11,202 nt of DNA from positions 1 to 11,202 of the forward strand of contig QOAM01000040.1 in NCBI GenBank assembly GCA_003978075.1, in the 5' to 3' direction. Position numbers and translations under genes: made by a program. The notes under the pieces were generated by a model. It had not been told where the DNA came from and ran no database searches. It saw only the letters and a list, made by a program, of their open reading frames with translations. This document shows, one piece after another, positions 1 to 6,297 of this stretch; the first letter of the stretch is position 1; the number at the start of each line of letters is the position of its first letter. This DNA comes from Thermodesulfatator sp. GTDB taxonomy: Bacteria; Desulfobacterota; Thermodesulfobacteria; Thermodesulfobacteriales; Thermodesulfobacteriaceae.

Positions 1-21
1 AATACCATGCTCCTTCAGAAA

Positions 22-48
22 GAAAAAGAGCGGAAGCTCTAATTTTTT
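22..48 (+). terminator. Possible intrinsic terminator of an upstream gene
   Basis: A short perfect stem, AGAGC / GCTCT (27-31 with 36-40), closes a GGAA loop, which fits the GNRA tetraloop rule. It is preceded by an A-run and followed by AA and six T residues (43-48). This has the form of a rho-independent terminator and could work in both directions. The stem is only 5 bp, and no upstream gene can be confirmed inside the window, so the call is tentative. Confidence 0.35.
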
Positions 49-116
49 CGACGCGGAGTTGTGGATAAGATAAAAAGAGACCTAGAAAAAAGAAATTATT
101 AAAAGGAAGCTTAGGT

Positions 117-707
117 ATGGAAAAGGGGGGAAAGCAGGGGTTGCGGTATGAGGTGGCGGAGGCCACCCGGTATTTGGCCCGGGAGGGGCTTATCACTGGC
201 TCGGAGGGCAATCTTTCCCTCCGAGAGGGGGAAAAGGTCCTCATTACCCCTTCCGGGGGGCTTAAAGCCTATCTGAGACCGGAAGAGATCGCCGAAGTGG
301 CACTTTCCGGAGAGGTCCTTGTGGGAAGGCCTACCTCGGAGCTACCTTTACACCTGGCCATTTATCGTTCCTTTCCCGAGGTGCAAGCCGTGGTGCACAC
401 CCACCCCCCTTACACTCTGGCCCTCCTCCTGGCCGGACTCGAGTTTACTCATCACTATCTCTATGAAGGAAAAATCTTTTTGGGAAAAATAGCCCGGGTG
501 CCAGCCCTGCCCCCAGGCTCCGAGGCCTTGGCTCAGGCGGTGGTGGAATCCTTAAGGGAATCCCGGGTAGTCCTTCTCGAACGCCATGGGGCAGTAGCCG
601 TAGGACGCAATCTCCTTGAGGCCCTCAATCTTTCCCTGATCCTAGAGAAGGTCTCCCGGGTCATCTACCTCGCACGGACCTTGGGAGACCTCCCGGAACC
701 GCTATAA
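117..707 (+). CDS. Class II aldolase/adducin family protein (FucA-like)
   Basis: A 196-residue zinc-dependent aldolase or epimerase-type enzyme, expected to be cytoplasmic. What is seen: the substrate phosphate-binding stretch GSEGNLSLR (28-36) and ITPSGG (43-48), the acidic residue E75 in SELPLH at the catalytic position, the zinc pair H94 and H96 in VVHTHPPY, and the third zinc histidine H157 in ERHGAVAVG. Length and motif order match L-fuculose-1-phosphate aldolase. The family also includes 5-methylthioribulose-1-phosphate dehydratase (MtnB), L-ribulose-5-phosphate epimerase and 5-deoxyribulose-1-phosphate aldolases, and the sequence does not separate these. The ATG start has an AAGGAAG ribosome site about 7 bases upstream. 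The gene stands alone on this strand. Its stop overlaps the stop of the convergent next gene by 6 bp, so gene context gives no pathway clue. Confidence 0.88.
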   Translation: MEKGGKQGLRYEVAEATRYLAREGLITGSEGNLSLREGEKVLITPSGGLKAYLRPEEIAEVALSGEVLVGRPTSELPLHLAIYRSFPEVQAVVHTHPPYTLALLLAGLEFTHHYLYEGKIFLGKIARVPALPPGSEALAQAVVESLRESRVVLLERHGAVAVGRNLLEALNLSLILEKVSRVIYLARTLGDLPEPL

Positions 708-1361
708 GGGGCGAACTCGGGGCAAGCGGGGATTGAGGGCCGAGACCCCCCACGAAAAGGAGATCTTCTCAGAGGTCCCATTTAAAGGTGTCAAGGGATA
801 AATTTTTCGAAAGTCTTGAAGATCCTTTTGAAATTCCTCGAAACGCTCCAGCCTGATCAGGAGCTCCAGACGCCACAGGGCCAAGGTGATCTGCACCCGC
901 TTTTGCAGGGGGAAGTTTTCGCGCTGGGCCTCGAACCGCTGACGGAGTTCTTGCAATTCCTGGTAAGCCTTCTGTTTCTTTTTTTGGAGCACCTTCCGGC
1001 TCTTTTCCAGGGCCTTGCGGGCCAGCTCCTGGGTCTTTTGGAAATACTCCTTGGCCCAATCGTAATGCCCAGTATTATAAAAGGCTTGAGCCCTTTTCCA
1101 CTTCTTCTGGACCTCGGCGTAGAGGTCCGGGGCGTAACGATCGGCCCGGACCTCCTCCAGGCGTTTAACTAACTTCTCGGTTTCCAGATAAGCCTTTTCC
1201 GGCGGAGAAGGCGGGGTAATAAAACGCCCCACCAAAGGAAGCCTCGAGAGCTGATAGCGGGCGTAAGGCGAAAGCTCCCACCTGGGCCAGCTAAAACCCC
1301 ACACCAGGCCCGCTACCAGGAGCCAGAGCAGGAAGCCCCCTTTCCTTTTGGGTGCCTTCAT
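702..1361 (-). CDS. Membrane-anchored helical protein of unknown function (DUF4398/TPR-like)
   Basis: A 219-residue protein that I do not recognise as a named gene. A basic N-terminus (MKAPKRKGG) is followed by one hydrophobic segment at about 10-24, which would act as a signal anchor and leave the remainder outside the cytoplasm. Residues 55-190 are almost entirely charged alpha-helix. The stretch around 76-120 (YAPDLYAEVQKKWKRAQAFY, then a GHYDWAK turn and further helix) has the alternating Ala/Leu/Tyr pattern of DUF4398- or TPR-like helical repeats. Residues 120-150 look like coiled coil. The last 25 residues are less structured. It is divergent from the M23 peptidase gene, with a 51-bp gap, suggesting a shared role at the cell envelope; this is inference. 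The ATG has only an AGG directly adjoining it, so the ribosome site is poor. Reading direction is supported by the clear anchor segment and by the opposite-strand frames lacking family motifs. Confidence 0.7.
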   Translation of the reverse strand: MKAPKRKGGFLLWLLVAGLVWGFSWPRWELSPYARYQLSRLPLVGRFITPPSPPEKAYLETEKLVKRLEEVRADRYAPDLYAEVQKKWKRAQAFYNTGHYDWAKEYFQKTQELARKALEKSRKVLQKKKQKAYQELQELRQRFEAQRENFPLQKRVQITLALWRLELLIRLERFEEFQKDLQDFRKIYPLTPLNGTSEKISFSWGVSALNPRLPRVRPL

Positions 1362-1377
1362 CCTTTTTTGTTATAGT
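1348..1377 (+). promoter_or_regulatory. Possible promoter of the M23 peptidase gene
   Basis: The 51-bp divergent spacer at 1362-1412 is AT-rich. On the plus strand a TATAGT hexamer (1372-1377) lies 18 bases after TTGGGT (1348-1353), a plausible sigma-70-type pair ending 35 bases before the ATG at 1413. The -35 match is partial and overlaps the start of the divergent gene. A GGTAGGGGG stretch (1395-1403) may serve as the ribosome site. Confidence 0.3.
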
Positions 1378-1412
1378 AAAAAAAGCAAATTTTCGGTAGG
1401 GGGCTTTTCCCG

Positions 1413-2759
1413 ATGGGCAAGATCTTGAAGACACTTGTCTGGCTTCTCATTCTAGGAGGATTGATCGCCGGAGGATTTTTGACCTTCTATCGTTTCGAAA
1501 GCCAGCCCCCGGAGGTAAAAATCTCCGGACTCTCCCCGGTCCTGGGCCGGGATTTTGCTTTGCAGATAAAGATAAAGGACACCCGCTCGGGCCTGCGGTG
1601 GGTCAAGGTTTTTTTACAGCAGGAGAGGCAGGTCGCCATCCTCAAGGAAGAGGCCTTTCCGGTCTCTTTTCTCAAAGGCTCTGGGGTGAAAGAGAAGCTC
1701 TACAGGCTAAGGGTAAAACCTGTGGAGAAGGGGTTCGCCGAGGGGCCGGTAAGCCTAGTGGTGGAGGCCTGCGACGGCTCCTGGCAGCACGCCTTTCGAG
1801 GAAACCTGACTCGAAAGACTTATCAGGCCCGTCTGGACCTCACCCCCCCGGCGGTGACCCTCCTTTCGGCTCGGGTCTATATCGCCCGAGGTGGTTCGGC
1901 CCTGGTGCTTTACCGGGTGGGAGAGCCCGTGGCCCAGACTGGGGTTTATCTGAATGACCATTTTTTCCGAGGATACGCGGTGAAAGGGCACACTTACGCC
2001 GCCCTAGTGGGGCTTCCGGTTACGGAAAAGGGCCTTACCCGCTTTACGGTGATGGCCCAGGATCAAGCGGGAAACCGCCTGGAAATCCCGGTGAATTTTT
2101 ACTACCAAAGACGAAAGTATCCGGTCTATCGCCTGCGCTTAAGTGAGGCCTTTCTAGCCCGTAAGATGCCGGAATTCCTCAGCCGCTACCCCGAGGCCCA
2201 AAAGGGCTCCCTTCTCAAAACCTTTCTCTGGGTGAATGAGGTCCTGCGCCGTCAGAACAACCAGGAGATTCGCGAGATAACCTCTCGCCTCTCCAAGGAA
2301 CCCTTCCGCCTCCAGGGGGCCATGAAGGCCCTCCCCCATGCAGCCAAGAAATCCGATTTTGGGGAGTATCGGAAGTATTATTATCGAGGGCGTAAGGTCT
2401 CTGAGGCCTGGCATCTGGGGCTGGACCTGGCCTCGGTGGCCGGGGCAGAGGTGCCAGCAGCAGCTCCCGGAAAGGTGGTCTTTGCCGGCTACCTGGGCAT
2501 ATACGGTAACACGGTGATCCTGGACCACGGCCTAGGGCTTTACACCCTTTATGCCCATCTGGCCGGTCTGGAGGTCCCGGTGGGCAGGGAGGTAAAGGCC
2601 GGGGAGATCATCGGCCACACCGACACCACCGGGCTAGCCGGAGGGGATCACCTCCACTTTTCGGTCCTGGTGCAGGGAGTCTTCGTCCAGCCTTTGGAAT
2701 GGCTCGATCCCCAGTGGGTGCGGTACCGGATTTTGGGGCCCCTTTCGGCCCTACGCTAA
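1413..2759 (+). CDS. Membrane-anchored M23 (LytM-type) metallopeptidase
   Basis: A 448-residue envelope protein. An N-terminal hydrophobic helix (about 5-25) anchors it. Residues 32-235 look like two beta-rich, Ig-like or bacterial-immunoglobulin-type modules, each with a DxxG-type turn (D56 to G60; D217 to G220). A helical linker follows at about 243-300. The C-terminal LytM domain (about 330-432) carries the complete metal and catalytic set: HLGLD (zinc ligands H334 and D338), GNTVILDHG (365-373), LYAHL (H381) and HLHF (H413 and zinc ligand H415). It is therefore predicted to be an active zinc endopeptidase cleaving peptidoglycan cross-links or bridges outside the membrane, unlike the degenerate activators such as EnvC. 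Its 3' end overlaps the convergent PaaK-like gene by 4 bp. The divergent helical membrane protein is a candidate partner or regulator. Confidence 0.9.
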   Translation: MGKILKTLVWLLILGGLIAGGFLTFYRFESQPPEVKISGLSPVLGRDFALQIKIKDTRSGLRWVKVFLQQERQVAILKEEAFPVSFLKGSGVKEKLYRLRVKPVEKGFAEGPVSLVVEACDGSWQHAFRGNLTRKTYQARLDLTPPAVTLLSARVYIARGGSALVLYRVGEPVAQTGVYLNDHFFRGYAVKGHTYAALVGLPVTEKGLTRFTVMAQDQAGNRLEIPVNFYYQRRKYPVYRLRLSEAFLARKMPEFLSRYPEAQKGSLLKTFLWVNEVLRRQNNQEIREITSRLSKEPFRLQGAMKALPHAAKKSDFGEYRKYYYRGRKVSEAWHLGLDLASVAGAEVPAAAPGKVVFAGYLGIYGNTVILDHGLGLYTLYAHLAGLEVPVGREVKAGEIIGHTDTTGLAGGDHLHFSVLVQGVFVQPLEWLDPQWVRYRILGPLSALR

Positions 2760-3976
2760 GCCTCTACCCACTTCACCCGGCAGGGGAGACCGAAGAACTC
2801 TCGAAAGGCCCGCTCCAGGCGATGGGCCTCCTCGTGGAGGGCCACGATGCTAGGGTGAAAAAGGGTCTCTTCCATGCGCACTTCCAGCACGGGTTCGGCC
2901 TCGGGATCCCCTTCTATGCGCAGACGATAAGCGGGAAGGCTTCCGTAGACCTCGCGCAGGAGACCTTCCAGGGCCTTACGGTAGATCTTGACCCCGCGGA
3001 AGGACCAGCGTTCTTCGTGGCCGGGCTCGAGGATTTCGAGTCGAGGGGTGGTGCGTCCGCAGAGGCACCTTTCGGAGTGTATCCGCACACGGTCTCCGGT
3101 ACGAAAACGTAGGAGGGGGTTGGCCCGCACCCTCAAGGTGGTGAGGAGAAGCTCCCCCTCCGGACCAGGCTTCCCGGTCTCCGGATCTACTACCTCGGCA
3201 AAGAGGTGATCTGCCGCTAGATGCAGCCCCTGACGCGCCTCACACTCGTAAGCCATTCCCGGGCCGAGGATCTCGGCGATACCGTAACTCAGGCGGGTCT
3301 CCACCCCGAAGACCTCCTCGAGCAAGGCCCTTTCCCCGGGGGAGACCGGTTCTCCGAGGAGAAGGAGAAGGCGCAGACTCCGGGGCAGGGCCAGTCCTTG
3401 TCTTTCGGAGACCTTGAGCAATCTCAGAGCCAGGGAGGGAGTGGTCACCAGGGCCGAGGCCCGAAAGTCCTTCATGATGCGCAGGTCGATCTCCGGCCGG
3501 CGAGGAGAAGGAGGGATGACCGTCACCCCCAGGGCCTCGGCCCCTTCTTTTAGATCCTCGATCCATACGGCCATTCCGGGCTCCAGGACGATATGGAGGA
3601 TGTCGTCGCTGCGGAGGCCCGCAGCCGCAAGAAAACGCATGGTCAGTTTTCTCAGGGCCTCCAGATCTTGGCGCGTGTAACCCTTGACGATGGGGTTGGG
3701 GTGCCAGGGGAAAACATGGAGGCGGACGATGTCCCGCAAGGGGACGGCAAAGAGTTCGTAAGGGTAGTGCTGAGAGAGGTCCTCCCGAGTGGTGGTGGGA
3801 AAACGCGCCAGATCCTCCGGGGCGGCGAGGTCTTCCGGTAGGAGCCCGGCCTTCTCCAGCCTCTCCCGATAGAAAGGCACCCGATGATAGAGTCGGGTAA
3901 GGGTGGCCTGGAGGAGCTCCGTGTGCCATTGCTGCCAGTCTTCCTCGGGGAGGTATTCCAGATCTTTTTGTTCCAT
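2756..3976 (-). CDS. PaaK-like adenylate-forming enzyme homologue, probably inactive
   Basis: A 406-residue homologue of phenylacetate-CoA ligase. Family landmarks seen: the N-terminal RVPFYRERL (32-40), LFAVPLRDIVRLH (75-87), GYTRQDL (99-105), LVTTPS (176-181), YGIAEILGPGMAYEC (231-245), DHLFAEVVDPETG (256-268), LRFRTGD (289-295) and CGRTTPR (306-312). However, the phosphate-binding loop normally reading SSGTTGKPT between the RxH and GYT motifs is replaced by FPWHPNPIV (89-97). The hinge GRSDD is replaced by GHEER (319-323). The protein stops at about residue 406, before the family's C-terminal segment with the catalytic lysine. Adenylation activity therefore looks unlikely; a binding, sensory or scaffold role is inferred. 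It is the last gene of the livG-livF operon, 9 bp after livF. Its GAGGTG ribosome site overlaps the livF stop, so the three are probably co-translated. An active enzyme with an altered mechanism remains possible. Confidence 0.8.
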   Translation of the reverse strand: MEQKDLEYLPEEDWQQWHTELLQATLTRLYHRVPFYRERLEKAGLLPEDLAAPEDLARFPTTTREDLSQHYPYELFAVPLRDIVRLHVFPWHPNPIVKGYTRQDLEALRKLTMRFLAAAGLRSDDILHIVLEPGMAVWIEDLKEGAEALGVTVIPPSPRRPEIDLRIMKDFRASALVTTPSLALRLLKVSERQGLALPRSLRLLLLLGEPVSPGERALLEEVFGVETRLSYGIAEILGPGMAYECEARQGLHLAADHLFAEVVDPETGKPGPEGELLLTTLRVRANPLLRFRTGDRVRIHSERCLCGRTTPRLEILEPGHEERWSFRGVKIYRKALEGLLREVYGSLPAYRLRIEGDPEAEPVLEVRMEETLFHPSIVALHEEAHRLERAFREFFGLPCRVKWVEA

Positions 3977-3985
3977 GAGGACACC

Positions 3986-4720
3986 TCAGGCGGTGAATTC
4001 GCGATAGTCCTTGCCTAGATAGGCCCGCTTGACCTCCTCGTCGTGGAGGAGCTCCCGGGCCGGGCCTTCCAACACAATGCGCCCGGTCTCCAGCACATAG
4101 GCCCGGTGGGCGATCTCTAAGGCTTGCCGGGCATTCTGTTCCACCAAGAGGACCGTAAGTCCCTCCTGGTTGAGTCTCACGATAGTGCGCATGATGAGAC
4201 TTACAATCTTGGGAGCCAGCCCCAGGGAAGGTTCGTCCAAGAGGAGAAGCCGGGGGCGGGCCATAAAGGCCCGGGCCAGGGCCAGCATCTGTTGCTCTCC
4301 CCCGGAGAGGGTCCCGGCCTTCTGACGGCGGCGTTCCCGGAGATGGGGAAAGAGTTCGTAAACCCTTTGGAGATCGGCCTGGATGGCTCGGCGGCCCTCC
4401 TCCCGCCAGCGATGGTAGGCCCCTAACTCCAGGTTTTCCTCCACGGTGAGGGGGTAGAAGATCTGGCGACCCTCAGGCACCAAGGCCAGCCCCCGCCTCA
4501 CCAGGTACTGCGGAGAGGCCCCGGTGATGTCCTCCCCCTCAAAGAGGATGCGCCCCCGGTAAGGACGGTGGAGACCCATAATAGCCAGCAAGAGACTGCT
4601 CTTTCCGGCCCCGTTGCTCCCCAAGAGACAGACGATCTCCCCCTCGGCCACATGCAACGAAATCCCCCGCAGGACCACCAGCTTGCCGTAAGCGAGATGG
4701 AGATTGCGGATCTCTAACAT
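3986..4720 (-). CDS. livF: Branched-chain amino acid-type ABC transporter ATPase, LivF family
   Basis: A 244-residue cytoplasmic nucleotide-binding subunit. Seen: Walker A GSNGAGKS (34-41), Q-loop EGRQIF (83-88), signature LSGGEQQ (138-144), Walker B LLLLDEP (158-164, catalytic E163) and VEQNA (194-198). A glutamine stands at the switch position where most ABC ATPases have histidine; this is normal for LivF. Length and motifs fit the family closely. LivF pairs with LivG to drive uptake through LivH/LivM of leucine, isoleucine, valine or other amides and small carboxylates; substrate cannot be read from the ATPase. The ATG overlaps the end of livG by 7 bp and has a GGAGG site about 5 bases upstream, indicating translational coupling. 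No livH, livM or binding-protein gene is in the window. Confidence 0.9.
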   Translation of the reverse strand: MLEIRNLHLAYGKLVVLRGISLHVAEGEIVCLLGSNGAGKSSLLLAIMGLHRPYRGRILFEGEDITGASPQYLVRRGLALVPEGRQIFYPLTVEENLELGAYHRWREEGRRAIQADLQRVYELFPHLRERRRQKAGTLSGGEQQMLALARAFMARPRLLLLDEPSLGLAPKIVSLIMRTIVRLNQEGLTVLLVEQNARQALEIAHRAYVLETGRIVLEGPARELLHDEEVKRAYLGKDYREFTA

Positions 4721-5481
4721 TCTTCCTCCCCCAAGTATACCCGGATAACCTCTGGATGTTGCTGAATGGAAAGGGGGGCGCCCTCGGCGATCTTGGTCCC
4801 CTGATGAAGCACGATGACCCTTTCAGCCAGCCCCATGAGGAGGTGAAGGTCATGTTCTACCCAGAAGAGGGTCACCCCTTGGGCGGGAAGACCTTGGAGG
4901 GCCTCGGCCAGGTCTTCTTTTTCTCGAGGGGAAAGGCCGGAGGCCACCTCGTCCAGGAGGAGAAGTTTGGGTCGGAGGGCCAGGGCCCGCGCCAGCTCCA
5001 GGCAGCGGAGCTTTCCCAAGGGAAGATCCCGCGCGGGTTTTCTCGCCTCCTCCGCCAAGAAGAATCTCTCGAGATAGCTCAGGGCTTCTCTCTGCGCCTG
5101 CCTTTCCGCGGCGAAGAAGCCCGGGGTGCGGAGTAGAGAGGCCAGGAGCCCAGGACGACGGCGCTGATAGATCGCCAGAAGCACATTTTCCAGCACGGTG
5201 AGGTGCCCAAAGACCTGAGGGGTCTGAAAGGTGCGCGCTATTCCCAGCCGGGCGATCCTCTCCGGAGGAAGCCCTCCTAAGGAATGCCCTTCAAAGAGGA
5301 TCTCTCCCCGATCCGGCCGAAGAAAACCGCAGACGAGATTGAAAGTAGTGCTCTTTCCCGAACCGTTGGGCCCAATGAGGGCCGTGAGGGTGCCCCGCTC
5401 CACGGCAAAAGAGAGATCCCGCACCGCCCACAAGGCCCCAAAGCGCTTGGAAAGCCCTCGAACCTCTAGGATGCGCCCCAT
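4714..5481 (-). CDS. livG: Branched-chain amino acid-type ABC transporter ATPase, LivG family
   Basis: A 255-residue ATPase and the first gene of the minus-strand operon. Seen: Walker A GPNGSGKS (37-44), Q-loop FQ (85-86), Walker B LLLLDE (173-178), the switch histidine H210 in VEHD and the LivG-type C-terminal segment ending VIRVYLGEEEC. The long helical insert around 100-150 is typical of LivG. The ABC signature is atypical: LPLGKLR (153-159) where E. coli LivG has LAYGDQR, while the glycine is kept. Walker B continues DEVASGLS rather than DEPAAGLN. Related variants occur in some LivG subfamilies as I recall them, so loss of function is not implied. The ribosome site before the ATG is weak (only GCGGG). 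Upstream lies a divergent control region rather than permease genes, so the ATPases either serve permeases encoded elsewhere or work in another setting. Confidence 0.88.
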   Translation of the reverse strand: MGRILEVRGLSKRFGALWAVRDLSFAVERGTLTALIGPNGSGKSTTFNLVCGFLRPDRGEILFEGHSLGGLPPERIARLGIARTFQTPQVFGHLTVLENVLLAIYQRRRPGLLASLLRTPGFFAAERQAQREALSYLERFFLAEEARKPARDLPLGKLRCLELARALALRPKLLLLDEVASGLSPREKEDLAEALQGLPAQGVTLFWVEHDLHLLMGLAERVIVLHQGTKIAEGAPLSIQQHPEVIRVYLGEEEC

Positions 5482-5501
5482 CCCGCTATAAAAACCAGAA
5501 A

Positions 5502-5522
5502 AGCCCTCCCTTTACAAGGGCT
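5502..5522. promoter_or_regulatory. Inverted repeat upstream of livG
   Basis: AGCCCT (5502-5507) and AGGGCT (5517-5522) form a perfect 6-bp inverted repeat with a 9-base spacer. A nested alternative is CCCTT-TAC-AAGGG (5508-5520). The element is 20 bases upstream of the livG ATG, so in the livG transcript it would lie in the leader or overlap the promoter. It could be an operator or an RNA hairpin; there is no T-tract following it in the livG direction. Confidence 0.35.
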
Positions 5523-5629
5523 CCCCTCAGCTCGCGACCTTATGGAAAGGCGAAGAGAAAAGGGATCTCAAAGAAAGCTCAAATCACCCAAAACTCTAGT
5601 CAATCTTCCTTTATAAAAATTTCAGGATA

Positions 5630-5645
5630 TTTTGCGATAGCAAAA
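5630..5645. promoter_or_regulatory. 16-bp palindrome, putative operator in the divergent region
   Basis: TTTTGC-GATA-GCAAAA is a perfect inverted repeat with 6-bp arms and a 4-base centre. It lies 100 bases before the chaperone start and about 148 bases before livG. The length and symmetry are those of a site for a dimeric helix-turn-helix regulator. It does not match the FNR/CRP consensus (TTGAT or TGTGA half-sites), so no regulator is named. It overlaps a possible plus-strand -35 hexamer (TTGCGA, 5632-5637), which is followed 17 bases later by AATTAT (5655-5660). Confidence 0.4.
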
Positions 5646-5665
5646 AAGAAAAAGAATTATGTATG

Positions 5666-5687
5666 ACTGTCCTAAGGACCGTTTTTT
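5666..5687 (+). terminator. Terminator-like hairpin in the leader of the molybdenum operon (possible attenuator)
   Basis: The perfect stem GTCC-TAA-GGAC (5669-5679) is extended by two further pairs across one T/C mismatch (5666-5667 with 5681-5682). Six T residues follow (5682-5687). No plus-strand gene lies upstream for it to terminate, because livG points the other way. It therefore sits in the probable 5' leader of the operon starting at 5746 and could act as an attenuator. The short stem and small loop make it weak; it may be accidental. Confidence 0.3.
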
Positions 5688-5734
5688 CAAATCGTCTAAA
5701 TTAACTCTTGAAAAATTTTTGAATCCTTTGTAAA

Positions 5735-5748
5735 AGAAGGTTAAGGTG
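5735..5748 (+). promoter_or_regulatory. Ribosome binding site and GTG start of the chaperone gene
   Basis: AGAAGG (5735-5740) lies 5 bases before GTG at 5746. An in-frame TAA at 5731-5733 closes the frame just upstream and no ATG lies between, so GTG is the earliest usable start and the choice is well constrained. Confidence 0.6.
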
Positions 5749-6297
5749 GTTAAAGGTCGAGATTTGTGGATTTTAGCGGAGGCCTTCCTTTACCCTGAAG
5801 AGACTTGGAAGGAGATTTTTTCCCATTTGTTCTCTTTAGCGCAGGTTCTGGGTCTCCCTCTCCCGGAGGATCTCCAGGTAAAGAACCTCCGGGAATTGCA
5901 GGCGGAATACACGCGATTGTTTATTAACTCTCCTTATAGCACACCGGTTCCGCCTTATGCCTCGGTCTATCTCTCCTTGGACCGGCGCCTCCAGGGGGAG
6001 GGATACGAGCAGGCCCGGGCCTTTTATCGCCAGGCGGGCTTGGAGCCGGTGGAGGAGGGGGAGCTGGCGGACCATCTAGCCTACGAGCTCTCCTTCATGG
6101 CCCTGCTCCTGGAAGAGGGAAGGTTCCCTCTACTGGGGCGTTTTCTTTCCGAGCATTTTCTCCGCTGGTATCCCCGGTTTCTTGTGGCCTTGGAGCAGGC
6201 CGATCCCCTGCCTCTTTACCGTCTCTTAGGGAGGATAGTGCTAGCCATTACCCATAAATTGCAGGAGGTGGTCCATGAAAAGGCGGGACTTTCTTAA
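5746..6297 (+). CDS. TorD/NarJ-like molybdoenzyme chaperone
   Basis: A 183-residue all-helical cytoplasmic protein of the TorD/DmsD/NarJ redox-enzyme maturation family. Such chaperones bind the Tat signal peptide of their partner and hold it until molybdopterin is inserted. Seen: EYTRLFINS (54-62), the characteristic VPPYASVYLSLDR loop (68-80), RAFYRQAGL (91-99) and DHLAYELSFMALLLEEG (109-125), the family's DH and EL-FM signature. Length is normal. The GTG start is fixed by an upstream in-frame stop. The 3' end overlaps the catalytic subunit gene by 23 bp, consistent with translational coupling of chaperone and client. The dedicated client is almost certainly the Tat-type protein encoded next. 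Confidence 0.87.
   Translation: MVKGRDLWILAEAFLYPEETWKEIFSHLFSLAQVLGLPLPEDLQVKNLRELQAEYTRLFINSPYSTPVPPYASVYLSLDRRLQGEGYEQARAFYRQAGLEPVEEGELADHLAYELSFMALLLEEGRFPLLGRFLSEHFLRWYPRFLVALEQADPLPLYRLLGRIVLAITHKLQEVVHEKAGLS

Noticed and set aside
1..42. Possible C-terminal tail of an upstream gene (NTMLLQKEKERKL followed by TAA).
   Set aside because: Only 13 residues in one of three open frames, with no recognisable motif, and its end overlaps the hairpin at 27-40. It cannot be supported.
184..195. The cysteine-rich insert in AlaRS (protein residues 184-195) as a novel metal site.
   Set aside because: Similar CGxPDCxxGCDC inserts are common in bacterial alanyl-tRNA synthetases, so it is ordinary for the family. 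The coordinates here are protein residues, not window bases.
3240..3929. A second minus-strand frame of 229 codons within the PaaK-like gene, considered as a frameshifted continuation that might restore the missing ATP loop.
   Set aside because: Its translation is Gly/Pro/Arg-rich low-complexity sequence with no SSGTTGKP-like motif, and the main frame is continuous with family motifs on both sides of the altered loop.
5482..5745. Sigma-54 promoter or FNR/CRP site driving the molybdenum operon.
   Set aside because: No GG-N10-GC (-24/-12) pair and no TTGAT-N4-ATCAA or TGTGA-N6-TCACA site was seen; the palindrome present has different half-sites.
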